Assembly: GCA_022009935.1 (NCBI GenBank)
Contig: CP091731.1
Location: 1,612,001 to 1,676,000 of the forward strand
DNA length: 64,000 bases
Origin: Candidatus Melainabacteria bacterium
Lineage (GTDB): Bacteria > Cyanobacteriota > Vampirovibrionia > Gastranaerophilales > Gastranaerophilaceae
Reading direction: 5' to 3'
Under the pieces are notes generated by a model, which was given only the letters and a program-made list of their open reading frames with translations, was not told where the DNA came from and did not search any database. Shown piece after piece: positions 41,526 through 51,500 of this stretch; the first letter of the stretch is position 1; each line of letters opens with the position of its first letter. A program made the position numbers and the translations under genes.

Positions 41526-42812
41526 GTGGAAATGACTCAAATGAAATATGATATAGCGGATATAAACCTTGCAGACCAAGGAAAAAAGACAGATTGAATG
41601 GGCATTTAAAGATATGCCGGTTTTGACCAGAATTATGGAACGATTTAAAAAAGAGAAAACCATTTTCAGGTTTAAAATTAACAAGTTGTGTACACGTAAC
41701 AAAAGAAACAGCTTGTTTGGTAATAGCAATGAAAGAAGGCGGAGCAGATGCTATTTTAGTAGCATCAAATCCTTTATCAACTCAAGATGATGTAGCCGCT
41801 GCATTGGTTAAACATTGGGGTGTTCCTGTTTTTCGGATATGCTGGAGAATCAAAAGAAGTCTATTCTCAAAGTCATGTTAAAGACAGCTTTAAATCATAA
41901 TCCAAATTTAATTATTGATGATGGTTGTGATCTTGTTGCAACTATTCATAATCAAAGACCAGATCTTATTGATAATATTATTGGCTCAACAGAAGAAACA
42001 ACAACAGGTATTATTAGACTCGAAGCAATGGAAAAGACGGTTCATTGAAGTTTCCCTGCTTTAGGAGTTAATAATAGTTTAACAAAGCATCTTTATGATA
42101 ATCGTTATGGAACAGGTCAGAGTGCTTTAGATGGTATTATAAGAGCTACAAATATTTTATTATCAGGAAAAACTTTTGTTGTGTGTGGTTATGGCTGGTG
42201 TGGTAAAGGTATAGCTATGAGAGCTAGAGGTATGGGTGCTAATGTAATTGTTACAGAAGTTGATCCCCTTAAAGCTTTAGAAGCTGCTATGGAAGGTTTT
42301 AGAGTTATGCCTATATCTAAAGCTGCTTTAGAAGGAGATATTTTCATTACTGTTACAGGTGATAAAAATGTTGTAGATGTTCATCATATTATGACTATGA
42401 AATCAGGATCTTTGTTATGTAATGCAGGCCATTTTGATGTTGAAGTAAATGTTAACGGCTTAAAAGAAAGAGACAATAGATATAAAAAGAATAAGACCTA
42501 GTTTAGATGAATATGTTTTAAATAATGGAAAATCTATATACGTACTATCTGAAGGTCGTTTAGTCAATCTTGATTGCAGCTGAAGGACACCCGGCTTCTG
42601 TTATGGATATGAGTTTTGCAAATCAAGCTTTGGGGCGCAGAATTTATTGTAAAAAATAAAGGCAAACTTACAAAATAAACTTTATATACTTTCCTCATAG
42701 TGTTGATGTTCAGATTGCACAGTTAAAATTACAATCTATGGGCATTGAAATTGATGAATTGACTGAAGAACAGCAAAAATATTTAAACACTTGGAATGAA
42801 GGAACAGTTTAA
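41526..42812 (+). CDS. ahcY: adenosylhomocysteinase (frameshifted)
   Basis: Hydrolyses S-adenosylhomocysteine to adenosine and homocysteine in the methyl cycle. GTG 41526 lies 8 bases after GGAG. Landmarks: YDIADINLADQGKRQIEWA, TSCVHVTKETACLVIAM, DDGCDLV, NNSLTKHLYDNRYGTGQS, the NAD fold VVCGYGWCGKGIAMRARG, and CNAGHFDVEVNV. Shifts near 41580, 41660, 41830, 42030, 42485 and 42570 onward. The protein ends EQQKYLNTWNEGTV. About 425 residues, normal for the bacterial enzyme. Confidence 0.92.
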
Positions 42813-42889
42813 AACAATTGTTCAAATTTTGACTTTGTTTTTCCAACGTGGATTGATTTTTGTTTGCTTATAGCATTGAAGTTCAATTA

Positions 42890-43210
42890 TATCTTTTTTC
42901 ATGTTTGTTTCGCCATAATATTATTTGCAAGGGGCTAAAGCCCCTTGCGACCCTAGTGGAATGTTTGTTTATTTGTTTGGCTCCGTTTTTCATGTTTTTT
43001 AGTTGTGAACGTCCAAGGGGTGCAGGGACGGCTTGCCGTCCCCCTGTATAATATATTATCCGCCGTGGCTGGATGGCTTCACGAAAGTGAAGACAGCATG
43101 CCCCCAGGCGGAAAAACAAAAAATGTTTCATAAAAAGCGATTATTGAACTTCAACGTTATAATTAACAAAAGTTAATCCACATTGGTGGATAAAATCAAA
43201 AATTGAACAC
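42890..43210. repeat. GC-rich repeat unit, copy A
   Basis: Contains a perfect hairpin GCAAGGGGCT/AGCCCCTTGC (42928-42950), then a GGGACGG/CCGTCCC hairpin near 43023-43041, then a CTTCAC/GTGAAG hairpin with GAAA loop near 43077-43092. A segment of about 250 bases from GAATGTTTG (42959) onward is repeated at 43597-43850 with moderate divergence. No protein is supported. Confidence 0.6.
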
Positions 43211-43259
43211 GCAGTAGCCAGTCATATAAAACACGCTGGTTGGGGCGAAACAAGAAGTT

Positions 43260-43560
43260 TTTTATTTTAAGTCCTCCGGACGGGTTACATTTTTGGAGTC
43301 AAAAGTAACCAAAACCAACCCGATTTGTCACTCACATTCTCACTAAATTCAACCTTAGCAGCCTTAACTCGCACTACGTGCTCAAACAGACGGCCGCTTG
43401 ACACTGTTTCATTAGCGGATTTCCGGACGGGCGGAGTCCCGGGGAGCGAAAAACCGACGCCGGCAAGCCCAAAGGGCGACAGGCGGAGTGTTTTGAGCGA
43501 GAAGGAAATCCAAGACAGTGATAATTGTTCGCGCCTGCGTATGGGTTGCATTTATTGCTT
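43260..43560. repeat. GC-rich island between the repeat copies
   Basis: A stretch with clearly higher GC than the rest of the window (for example near 43430-43500: GACGGGCGGAGTCCCGGGGA). Overlapping open frames on both strands give low-complexity, Arg/Pro-rich peptides unlike any family, so I do not call a gene. It may be a mobile or dispersed noncoding element inserted between copies A and B. Confidence 0.45.
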
Positions 43561-43596
43561 TCATTCCTAGCCTTTTTGTTTTCATATTTTTGCAAC

Positions 43597-44010
43597 CCGT
43601 GGAATGTTTGCTCATTTGTTTGGTTCGGTTCCCACATTTTAGTTGTGAATGTCCAAAGGGGTACGGGACGGCTTCGCCGTCCCCCTGTATAAATATATTA
43701 TCCGCTGTGGCTGGATGGCTTCACGAAAGTGAAGACAGCATGTCTCAGGCGGAAAAAAACAAAAAATATTTCACAAAAGCATTGCTTGAACTTCAACGCT
43801 ATAATTAACCAAAAGTCAATCCACGTTGGGGGATTTATTCAAATTTTGAACGCACGCAGTCCGTCATATAAAACCTAAATCACAAATTGTTTAATTAAAA
43901 GCATTGCTTGAACTTCAACGCTATAAACAATCAAAAGCCAATCCACGTTGGTGGATGAAATCAAAATTGAACGCACGAAGTCCGTCATATAAAAAGTTTC
44001 GCCGCAAGTA
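43597..44010. repeat. GC-rich repeat unit, copy B plus a partial third copy
   Basis: Repeats the order seen in copy A: GGGACGGC/GCCGTCCC hairpin (43665-43684), TGGCTGGATGGCTTCACGAA with the GTGAAG arm, then ATTGCTTGAACTTCAACGCT and a segment ending CCGTCATATAAAA. The last part (ATTGCTTGAACTTCAACGCT to CCGTCATATAAAA) appears again at 43901-43994, so this tail is present three times. Confidence 0.6.
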
Positions 44011-44044
44011 GCGTAAAACTCTAAAACTACTAAAATCATAAAAT

Positions 44045-45493
44045 TTATTTTAATACACTAATTTCTTTGTATTTTCTTAAATACGGCAAATGAGCTTCTG
44101 TTATAAGTTCTCCAGGAACTAGAATGAAAAATGCCTGGCGGGCATTCTGCTATTATTTCAGATGAAATACGACCAACAGAATTTTCAAGACTAACCTTTT
44201 CACTTTCCATTAAAAAAGCTTCACGAGGTGTCATTTTAATTGTTGGAGTTAAAAGTGGCATAAATTTGAGCTTTTCCATATAAGAAATATCATGATAATT
44301 GGAAGTTGCTATTTTTTTTATTGACTCAACGAAGTATTTAACCTCATCAAAGTTATTGCCTATATTTAAAAGTGCTAAAAAGCCGTGATCTGTAGTTGAC
44401 TCAATTTCAATGTTAAACTCTGTTTTTAATATTGTTTCCAATCTTGCGCCCGAAAAGCCGTCAATAGTAATATACAATTTTGTCGGGTCAATTTTAAAAT
44501 CTGAATTATTTGATAACACGTGTACATTTTCAAAATGTTTCAATTCATTTCGCACATACATAGCGTTGTCGATTGCATTATCAATCAAATTTTACCGTTT
44601 TCGCTTTCAAGATATGCACGAGCCGCATCAATACTAGCAAGCAAAAGGACAGAAGGGCTTGTTGTGTGAAGAAGTCTTAAGTTATGTTTTAGCCTTTCAA
44701 CGTTAATAATGCTATCTTTTGCAACATGCAATATGGAACTTTGAGAAAAACTTCCGCCTGTCTTATGCATTGAATGGACAACTGCAGATGCTCCTAAATG
44801 CAATGCTGATGTTGGAAGTTTTGGGTTGAAATTCCACAAACATCCGTGGGCTTCATCCACAATTAAAGGAATATTATGACTTTTACAAATGTTTGATATT
44901 GATTTTATATCAGAAACAATTCCTTCGTACGTTGGGCTTGTAATCCACACAAGTTTTATGTCAGGGTTTGTTTCGAGCTGTTTTTGACATCTTGAGGTGT
45001 TATTTCACCCCAAATAGAATATTTTTCGTGTTTTTTAGGTGAAATCCAAATAGGGTTTGCACTTCTGACATATAATCATGCCTGTAACAACCGAACGATG
45101 GCAATTGCGACCGATTAAAACCTTATCATTGGGTTTTATAAGTGTAAGGGCTAAAGCCATATTACCAATTGAAGAACCATTTAAAAGAAAAAACGATTCC
45201 TTTGCTCCAAAAGCTTTTTGCAGCAAGTTCTTGCGCTTCTTTAATAGGATCTGTTGGCGGATGAAGCGTGCCGATATTTTCAAATTCATCTGTTGAATCC
45301 AAAGTCGCTGCACCATATTTGTCAAGCAAAATTTTAAAATCAGGCAAAATTCCAACACCTTTTGTATGACCTGGAATATGAAATTGTATTGAACCGCCAT
45401 TTATTGTAGAACGCTTTATTGCTTCTAATATTGGGGCATATGTTTCAACTTGATTATTGCCTGATTTTATTTTTTTTGCTTTTTTGAATCCAA
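44045..45493 (-). CDS. Orn/Lys/Arg decarboxylase-family PLP enzyme (frameshifted)
   Basis: Probable TTG 45493; no ATG precedes the first family motif. IQFHIPGHTKGVGILPDF is the hallmark N-terminal motif. It is followed by ESFFLLNGSSIGNMALAL, PLIVDEAHGCLWNF and the PLP lysine in VVHSMHKTGGSFSQSS, then SPSVLLLASIDAARAYL. The C-terminal domain ends LVPGELITEAHLPYLRKYKE. Shifts near 45440, 45215, 45050, 44985, 44595 and 44130. About 480 residues, the short single-wing type found in Firmicutes and Cyanobacteria. It would make a polyamine precursor (agmatine or cadaverine); the substrate cannot be read from sequence. Confidence 0.85.
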
Positions 45494-45596
45494 TTTGTTT
45501 TTCCCAATCTTAATTTATTATACATATTTATTAATGCATAAAGACAGAAAAAATTCTAATAATCATTAGATTTATTAAAAATATTAAGTTTAATTC

Positions 45597-46438
45597 TCAA
45601 ATGATTTTTGGTGTAAATGCTATAACACCTGTATGATTGTCTCCATTTGCTTTTTCATTTAGAAATAAACCTTTTGTTTCAGTTTTGTTTTTTTCAGTAT
45701 AATAATGAAAAATGTTTTTTACTGTTTTACTATCATTATTAACAAATTTGTTTGATATATAGAATTCTTTATTATTTTCTTTATTATGAAAATCTGAGAA
45801 AGTTGTTTTAGTTTTTGTATTTATGTGGTAATATAATGCCTCATTATCTATTTCAAGTATCTGTGTTAGATCTGTATTTATAGTTATATGCTCATTTTAT
45901 TTTTATATTTTATTCTTATTTCAGGATCATTTTATAAAAATTTATGTTAAATTTTTCAGCTAAATTATTATTTTTATCATAAAATGTTATATTAGTTAAA
46001 ACATCATTATCTATTAGTTCGGCAATTTCTGTTTGTCCTTCAATACGATAATGTTTATTTGAAATTTCTGTATCTTGTTTAACTTGATTGATTTTTAAAT
46101 TATTTTTTATAGCAAACTTTTTATTCCTTCATCATTTGTAGTCAAAATAAGTGTTTTCAAATCATGAGCTCTTTGAATGTCGACATTTATTATGTCTACA
46201 TTTTTATTTATTTCTTGTAGTTGTTTGTTAACCATAGTAGTTATGTTTTGATATGTGAGTGGTGTTTTAGTCAAAACTCTCTTTGCTGGGTTATCAGGTA
46301 ACGGATTATCACTTGATGTCCTTTTTAATTGAGTTGGGTTTAGGCAAATTAGTAGCTACATTTGTAATGTTTGCGTTCTTTCCTATATTTGATACAATTT
46401 TTGATGTGGCTTTTTATGCTTGGTTTAATAGATTGCAT
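45597..46438 (-). CDS. unrecognised protein, heavily frameshifted
   Basis: Reconstructed by hand. ATG 46438 has AAGGAG 8 bases upstream, and joined frames give about 280 residues. Segments are IGKNANITNVATNLPKPNSI, PLTYQNITTMVNKQLQEINK, RIEGQTEIAELIDNDVLTNI, INTDLTQILEIDNEALYYHI and NKFVNNDSKTVKNIFHYYTE. The end is HTGVIAFTPKII at 45597. It is Asn/Lys/Ile-rich and soluble, without signal peptide or known domain. At least five shifts divide it, so it is easily missed. Codon structure and the ribosome site support a real gene. Confidence 0.6.
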
Positions 46439-46471
46439 ATTTTATTTCTCCTTAAAATTACTAGTTACATG

Positions 46472-46878
46472 TTATATAGTAACACAAATATTATAAAGTA
46501 CAATGTAATAAATTTTAAGAAATATTTTTATAGTCTTTAAATCTTCTATTTTTTCATCAAGCCAATATACTGATAAATTTGATTTAATAATATCTTTTTT
46601 GTTTCTTTTTTTAAAATTGCATATTTTAAATCAATAAAGTTTATTTTTTTATTTTAACAATATAAAATTCATTGCTACCACAATTTGTGCAGAATTTATT
46701 TATTGGAATAATATTATTGTTTTTAATTATTCCTTCTCGTTTTATGTTGCAACAAGTGCAACGAAGCATGTACCAATTGCAAAAACATACTCACCACAAT
46801 CGGGGCAGTATCCCGAGTCTGAATATGGTGAAATTTGTTCATGTTTACATTCTTTTTGTTAAAAAATATCAAGTTCAT
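46472..46878 (-). CDS. zinc-ribbon protein, unknown function (frameshifted)
   Basis: Joined frames encode about 135 residues with three Cys-rich knuckles: SGYCPDCGEYVFAI, LRCTCCNIKREG and FCTNCGSNEFYIV, typical of paired zinc ribbons. The C-terminal half is helical (ILKKRNKKDIIKSNLSVYWL). ATG 46878 has no clear ribosome site. It lies just upstream, on the same strand, of the other unrecognised gene, and divergent from lpxI. Function unknown. Confidence 0.55.
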
Positions 46879-46999
46879 TGTTGTTTAAATTTTAAGATAA
46901 TTTATTGAAAAGTCAATATGTTTTGATTTTTATTTATATTTTAGTTAATATTATAATAGATATATTTGGTAAATTAGTTTTGAAGAGGTTATTTATATT

Positions 47000-47816
47000 T
47001 TGACTATTCAGTTGGAAAATAAACAATGTTTGATTGCAGGCGATGGGAATTTGCCTGTTGAATTTGCAAAAAATGCAAAGAACAGTGGATTTGAAGTTGT
47101 TGCAATTTCTTTGTCATCTGATAACAGGCATAAATTAAAAAACTATTGTAGCAAGGTTTATAATTTTGGTCCGGGAGAAGTAAGAAAAATAAAGCAAACA
47201 TTAAAGGATGAAGGAATAAAGCAACTGACATTTTTAGGAAAAGTTCACAAAGGGCTTTTGCTTCGTCGTCCAAAGTTTGACATGGAAGCTTTGGAGTTGT
47301 TAAAAAGTGCACCAAAACTCAATGATGATGCGGTTATGCTTACAATAGTAAATGAACTTGAAAAAAATAGGTACAATTGTTTTGGACCAAACTATATTTA
47401 TAAAAAGCTTGCTTATTCCAAACGGAATACTTGGCAAAACACAACCGACTGATGAGCAAATTAAAGATATTGAATATGGATTTAAACTTGCAAAAGAAAT
47501 GGGCAAACTTGATATTGGTCAGTCTGTCGTTGTCAAAGATAAAATGATAATGGCTGTTGAGGCTATTGAAGGCACAGACAGATGTATTCAGCGAGGTTGT
47601 CGCCTTGCCAAAAAAGATGCGGTTGTTGTTAAAGTTGCAAAACCTAAACAAGACAAACGGTTTGATATCCCAACAATTGGGGTTAATACTTTAAAAACTA
47701 TGAAAAAATTTAAAGGCAAAGTTCTTGCGGTTGAAGCAGGTGAAACAATCATTGTCAATCAAACCGAGTTAATAAACTATGCCAATAAAAATAATATTGT
47801 TATTATGGCTGTATAA
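47000..47816 (+). CDS. lpxI: UDP-2,3-diacylglucosamine pyrophosphatase LpxI (frameshifted)
   Basis: LpxI makes 2,3-diacylglucosamine 1-phosphate (lipid X) in lipid A synthesis and replaces LpxH in many non-enteric bacteria. TTG start near 47000 after GAAGAGG. Motifs: CLIAGDGNLPVEFAKNAKNS, LTFLGKVHKGLLLRRPKFD, DDAVMLTIVNELEK, then after a shift near 47370 PNGILGKTQPTDEQIKDIEY, EGTDRCIQRGC and TIGVNTLKTMK. It ends 30 bases before lpxB, the enzyme that uses its product. Confidence 0.92.
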
Positions 47817-47846
47817 GACTGTTTCCGTTTTAAATTGGAGAAAAAA

Positions 47847-49043
47847 TTGAAAAAGCAAAGGATTTTTATTATTACCGGTGAATTGTCAGGCGATTTGCAT
47901 GCCAGTTATGTTGTTAAAGAACTTAAAAAGCTAAACGATAATTTTGAAATTGAAGCTGTTGGAAGTGATAACCTTAAAAATCAAGGGGTGAAACTATTTG
48001 AAAACCACAAAGAAATGAATGCTGTTGGGTTGAGTTTTGATATAATTTTTAAACATATAAAGCTTGGGAAAAAATTAATAAATTATCTAAAAAACGAATA
48101 TAAACCTGATTTGGTTTTACTTGTTGATTATGGCGGATTTAATTTAAAAATGGCCAAGTTTTTGAAAAAAGAAGGGTTTGTTATTTTTATTATATTCCAC
48201 CTCAAATTTGGGCTTCAAGAAGTTATCGTATAAATAGCATTAAAAATATGTTGATAAAGTTTTAACGATTTTTCCGTTTGAAAATGAAATTTATGAAAAA
48301 AAGATATTGATGTAAAATATACAGGTCATCCTCTCACCTATGAAATTCCACAAATTGATGAACCTAGAGAGAATTTTTTTGCCGGACATAATCTTGAAAA
48401 AGATAAAAAACTTGTTTCAATTTTTCCGGGAAGTCGAAAGTTTGAACTGGACCAATTGTTTAAAATATTTATTGACTCAAAGAAAAATATCGAAAAAGTT
48501 GAAAAAGAAAATGTTCAGTTTGTTCTTTCGCAAGCAAACAACCTTGATGATAAATTGTTTAACAGATACGTTCAAAAATATGCAAAAGATGAAAATATAA
48601 AAATAATAAAAGGTGAAAATTATCATCTTCTAAAACACTCAGATGCCTTAATTCTTGCATCAGGCACTGTGGCACTTGAAGCGGCTTTATACAAAACCCC
48701 ATTTCTTGTAGCCTATCGCGGACCTTGGCTGTTTTATTTAATATATTTATTGGTAAGATGCATAAAAATGGTTTCACTGCCAAATATCATTTTAAATAAA
48801 ACAATCATTCAAGAATTAATCCAAAATAAATGCAACAAAAAGCAAATTGCAAATGAAATATTGAAAATTCTAAATGATGACTCATATCGTCAAAAAATGA
48901 TTTCAAATTTAAGTTGTCTTAAAAACATGCTTTCAAATAAAAATTCAAGTTATGAAACTGCAAAATCTATTAATGAATTTTTTATGAATTATAAATTGTA
49001 CCATTGTATTAAAACTATAAAAATGATATATTTAGATATATAG
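47847..49043 (+). CDS. lpxB: lipid-A-disaccharide synthase (frameshifted)
   Basis: Joins lipid X and UDP-diacylglucosamine. TTG 47847 is 5 bases after GGAG; an in-frame TTG at 47835 has no ribosome site. RIFIITGELSGDLHASYVVK and LVLLVDYGGFNLKMAKFLKK are characteristic. After shifts near 48195, 48255 and 48300 come TGHPLTYEIP, VSIFPGSRKFEL, LASGTVALEAALYKTPFLVA and SLPNIILNK. About 390 residues, full length. In operon with lpxI. Confidence 0.92.
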
Positions 49044-49142
49044 AAGTCAGATTGTAAAAGATTGTAAAGATATTGAAAAAAAGGCAATTTTTTTTATTCA
49101 TAGACTTTATATAACTAAAAGCTTTAAAAGGTATAATAAGAA

Positions 49143-51030
49143 TTGTTTTCCAAATTTAACTCAAAGAACAAATATAACAATAATCAACAATCAGATATTG
49201 ATAAAAAAAATAAGCAATAGGCTTAAAAATGAAAATTCAAACCCGATAGGGTCTTCAATTGTTAATAAAATAAACAATCTGAATTTGTCAGCAAATGCAA
49301 ACAACAGATTATATGGTGGCTATTATAATGCTTCGAATAAGGTTGCAAAAAAAGTTGATTTAAATGAGTTTGTATCGATAATAAACGAAATATTTTCGAC
49401 AAAAAGATGACGTTTCTGAAGTCTTTTATTCAATTCACAATCTTTGTTCCAATTGCTTAAACACAAATTATACGGCTTTGGGGCTTTTAAATTTGCAAAA
49501 AAATTGTATTAATTTGAAGCTTATTGATAAACTTGACAGTGTTTACTCAAATCGTCTTTTAACAACAAATGATATAAACCCCGTTGTGAAAGCTTATTTA
49601 ACAAGAGAAGTTATTGTTTGTGATGATTCTTCATTTTTATCGGTTGTACATTTGAAGCAAGACCATTGCTTTATTTTGCCTATTGTTGTTAAAAATGAAA
49701 CACAAGGTGTGATTTTATTCGGTAGCCAAAATAAAAATGTGCCACTTGAGGAATTAAAACTTATTTCAACAATGATGGGCTTGTTTGTGCAAAACAGAAA
49801 ATTGGAACAAAAGGTTATTCAAAACACTGACAACGATGCTTTAACAGGTTTGTATAACTATCGTAAAATACAGCAAATATGCAAGCTTTGAATTAAACCA
49901 AGCAAAAAATGAAAACTATCCTTTGTCAATCATTATGCTTGATATAAACAACATGATGTCAATAAACAAAGAGTTTGGCTGTCAAAAGGGTGATGAAATA
50001 ATCCAAACTGTTGCAAAAAAATAAAAGAACTTATAAATTTGGATAATTATTATGCTTCTCGTTATGTTTCAGACGATTTTTGTGTAATAATGCCAAATGT
50101 GAATGAGCTTCAAGCAAATGAGTTTGGCGGTCGGATAAAATATTCGCTATCTTGCCAAAACGTTGATGACGTTGGCCCAATAAAAGTTTCAATCGGGGTT
50201 ACGACGATTAATCAAAATGATGAAAGTTTTGATGTTGAAAAGTTTTTTCGCTTGCAAAACAAGCAATGTATATATCAAAAAGCAAGTCTTATGAAACAGG
50301 TGAATCCGCCATTATCACTTCATCACAGTTTAAGTTTTGGGATGAAAATGCATTAAAATCTTATGCTTCTGTTATGACAAAACAGTATAGCCATATGGGT
50401 GCAAATTTTGAGGAAGAACTTATCAATCAAATAAAAAATGAAGATGTTCTTTCGCAAGTTCATTTGATTGACCTCGTTACACTTTTTGGCTTCTGCAATT
50501 GATGCAAAAGATGAATACACCAAAGGACATTCAATTTCAGTGTCGCGTTATAGCGAGGCTCTTGCGCGAGCTATAAATCTTCCAGAAAAGAAGTTGAGCA
50601 AATAAAACTTGGTGCTTTGCTTCATGATGTTGGCAAAATCGGAATTCCCGAACACATTTTGAAGAAAACCGATAAACTCACCGATGAAGAATGGAAAATA
50701 ATGAAAGAACACCCTGTTATCGGGGCTGAAAAGGTTTTAAAGTCAAACGCATCGCTTCACAAGCTTATACCAATTTTGAAACATCACCATGAACATTATG
50801 ATGGTTCAGGGTATCCGGACAAGTTGAAAGGTGAAAATATTCCGCTTGTTGCAAGAATTGTTGCCGTTGCTGATGCTTATCATGCTCTAATTTCAGACAG
50901 ACCCTATAGAAAAGGTTTGAGCATTGAAAAAGCTTGCGAAATCCTTCGTATCGGCGCAAATATTCAGTGGGATTCAAATTTGGTTCGCAAATTCATTGAG
51001 CTTGCACCTTCTCTTTCAACAAAAGTTTAA
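49143..51030 (+). CDS. GAF-GGDEF(degenerate)-HD-GYP signalling protein (frameshifted)
   Basis: Joined frames give about 620 residues. After a variable N-terminus comes a GAF-like domain (NCLNTNYTALGLLNLQ to VILFGSQNKNV). A GGDEF domain with DALTGLYNYRKIQQ and a degenerate active site (RYVSDDF instead of RYGGDEF) follows, then an HD-GYP domain (LLHDVGKIGIPEHILKK, HHHEHYDGSGYPDKLKGENI). The last is complete, so the protein should hydrolyse cyclic di-GMP, while the GGDEF part is probably regulatory. Shifts near 49210, 49405, 49885, 50020, 50255, 50490 and 50590. Start TTG 49143 is uncertain. Confidence 0.85.
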
Positions 51031-51169
51031 ACTTTTTTATATTTATTAATAAATGCTTTACATACCGATTTTTTAGTGTATTATAATTATATATTACTTA
51101 TCATCAAATCCTCAACTGTTAAATGCAGATTTTATGTGTTATAACAAGTTGAACTAAAGGAGAAACTAA

Positions 51170-51442
51170 ATGGCAAATATTAAATCAGCAAAGAAAAGAA
51201 TTTTAACAGCAGAACGTAACAGATTAAGAAACGTTGCTTTTTAAATCTTCTATAAAAACAGCTGTTAAAAAGGTGGTAAAGCTTGCTAGTGAAAAAAAAT
51301 ATGGATGCTTTGAAACTTGAATTATCAAACTTATATAAATTGTGTGATAAAGCTGTTTCTAAAGGTATCTTGCACAAAAACACAGCAAGTCGCAAAAAAT
51401 CACGCGTTACAAAAAGCTGTTAACAAACTTATTGCTGCTTAA
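51170..51442 (+). CDS. rpsT: 30S ribosomal protein S20 (frameshifted)
   Basis: ATG 51170 after AAAGGAG. MANIKSAKKRILTAERNRLR is typical of S20. Small shifts near 51240, 51293 and 51395 interrupt it, and the end is VTKAVNKLIAA. About 89 residues, basic and helical. S20 binds 16S rRNA early in 30S assembly. A terminator follows. Confidence 0.93.
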
Positions 51443-51467
51443 GAATTACATTTAAAGTTTTTTTATT

Positions 51468-51500
51468 AAAAACAGATACTTTTTGGGTGTCTGTTTTTTT
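51468..51500 (+). terminator. terminator of rpsT
   Basis: Hairpin AAAAACAGATAC/GGTGTCTGTTTTT with a T tail; it also abuts the end of the convergent usher gene. Confidence 0.8.

Noticed and set aside
43285..43637. Several overlapping open frames on both strands in the GC-rich island
   Set aside because: Mutually overlapping, Arg/Pro/Ser-rich, no ribosome sites and no family; better explained as a noncoding repeat.
46283..46540. Plus-strand open frame with apparent membrane helix
   Set aside because: Lies antisense to the reconstructed minus-strand gene, which has a better ribosome site and coding character.
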